A DNA stretch of 64,000 bases from Elephas maximus indicus (lineage: Eukaryota > Chordata > Mammalia > Proboscidea > Elephantidae): the NCBI RefSeq assembly GCF_024166365.1, contig NC_064819.1:146840793-146904792 (forward strand), read 5' to 3'. This document shows positions 63,836 to 64,000 of this stretch, piece by piece. Numbering within the stretch: the first letter of the stretch is position 1; each line of letters begins with the position of its first letter. A program made the translations under genes and the position numbers. The notes under the pieces are model-generated. The model had not been told where the DNA came from. It ran no database searches and saw only the letters and a program-made list of their open reading frames with translations.

Positions 63836-64000
63836 AATTTGTATTCATTCAGAGCTGTTTTCAGATGATTCCCAAAAAGTGTAGTAGTTCCTTCCTGCAG
63901 TGCATTGTTATCCTAGTAAATGGAAAGGAAGATTTTGGAACACACTTATGATGTTATTGCAGAGTTCTTCCCCTTAGGGATCTTTATGTTCCATTCATTC
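63836..64000. other. Unassigned sequence at window end
   Basis: No gene or repeat recognised beyond the RTE 5' break. Confidence 0.4.

Noticed and set aside
50960-64000. Search for an ME1 exon, expected beyond RWDD2A from human gene order
   Set aside because: No splice-bounded malic-enzyme-like peptide was seen on the minus strand; ME1 probably lies past the window end.

Overview
This is a vertebrate nuclear genome window. It has interrupted genes with GT-AG introns, one CpG-rich promoter, and dense interspersed repeats. The organism is a placental mammal. A tRNA-derived SINE present in about thirty copies is, to my knowledge, the AfroSINE type found in Afrotheria. It occurs alongside BovB/RTE-type LINEs that share its 3' end. 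Elephant or a close relative is the best guess. All family names come from recognition by eye, not from a search.

Three protein-coding genes are present, in the order and orientation I know from human 6q14.1. (1) 994-16577, plus strand: the last 13 coding exons of DOP1A (dopey family, Golgi/endosome trafficking), 554 complete residues to the stop. (2) 47361-17599, minus strand: the complete coding region of PGM3 (phosphoacetylglucosamine mutase, UDP-GlcNAc synthesis). Its 12 coding exons sum to 1629 nt, or 542 residues plus stop, with the phosphoserine loop, metal loop, sugar loop and phosphate-binding loop all intact. (3) 48794-50698, plus strand: complete RWDD2A in two coding exons (292 residues). 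PGM3 and RWDD2A are head to head across a CpG-rich, CCAAT-containing bidirectional promoter at about 47.1-48.2 kb. DOP1A and PGM3 are tail to tail, with about 1 kb between stop codons. From 50.9 kb to the end I see no gene.

The rest is repeats. Two long L1 LINEs lie on the plus strand. An old, broken one (31.57-39.89 kb) lies antisense in the 11.4-kb PGM3 intron. A better preserved one (53787-61698) has a 13-bp target duplication and an intact endonuclease reading frame but several frameshifts elsewhere. Two 5'-truncated RTE copies lie on the minus strand (39.89-41.89 and 61.95-63.84 kb), with plus-strand RTE 3' fragments at 27.06 and 41.89 kb. DNA transposons include a MER5A-like element, two hAT-Charlie-type elements, a Tigger-like element, a 460-bp element with long inverted repeats (14.07-14.53 kb) and a TA-flanked 208-bp palindrome (34.95-35.16 kb).

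The most interesting local oddity is a 32-bp tandem repeat at 44730-44822. It triplicates the end of PGM3 coding exon 2 together with its splice donor, giving three identical donors 32 nt apart. Only the first keeps the frame. I did not find a new defence or metabolic system; the novelty here lies in repeat architecture and splicing.
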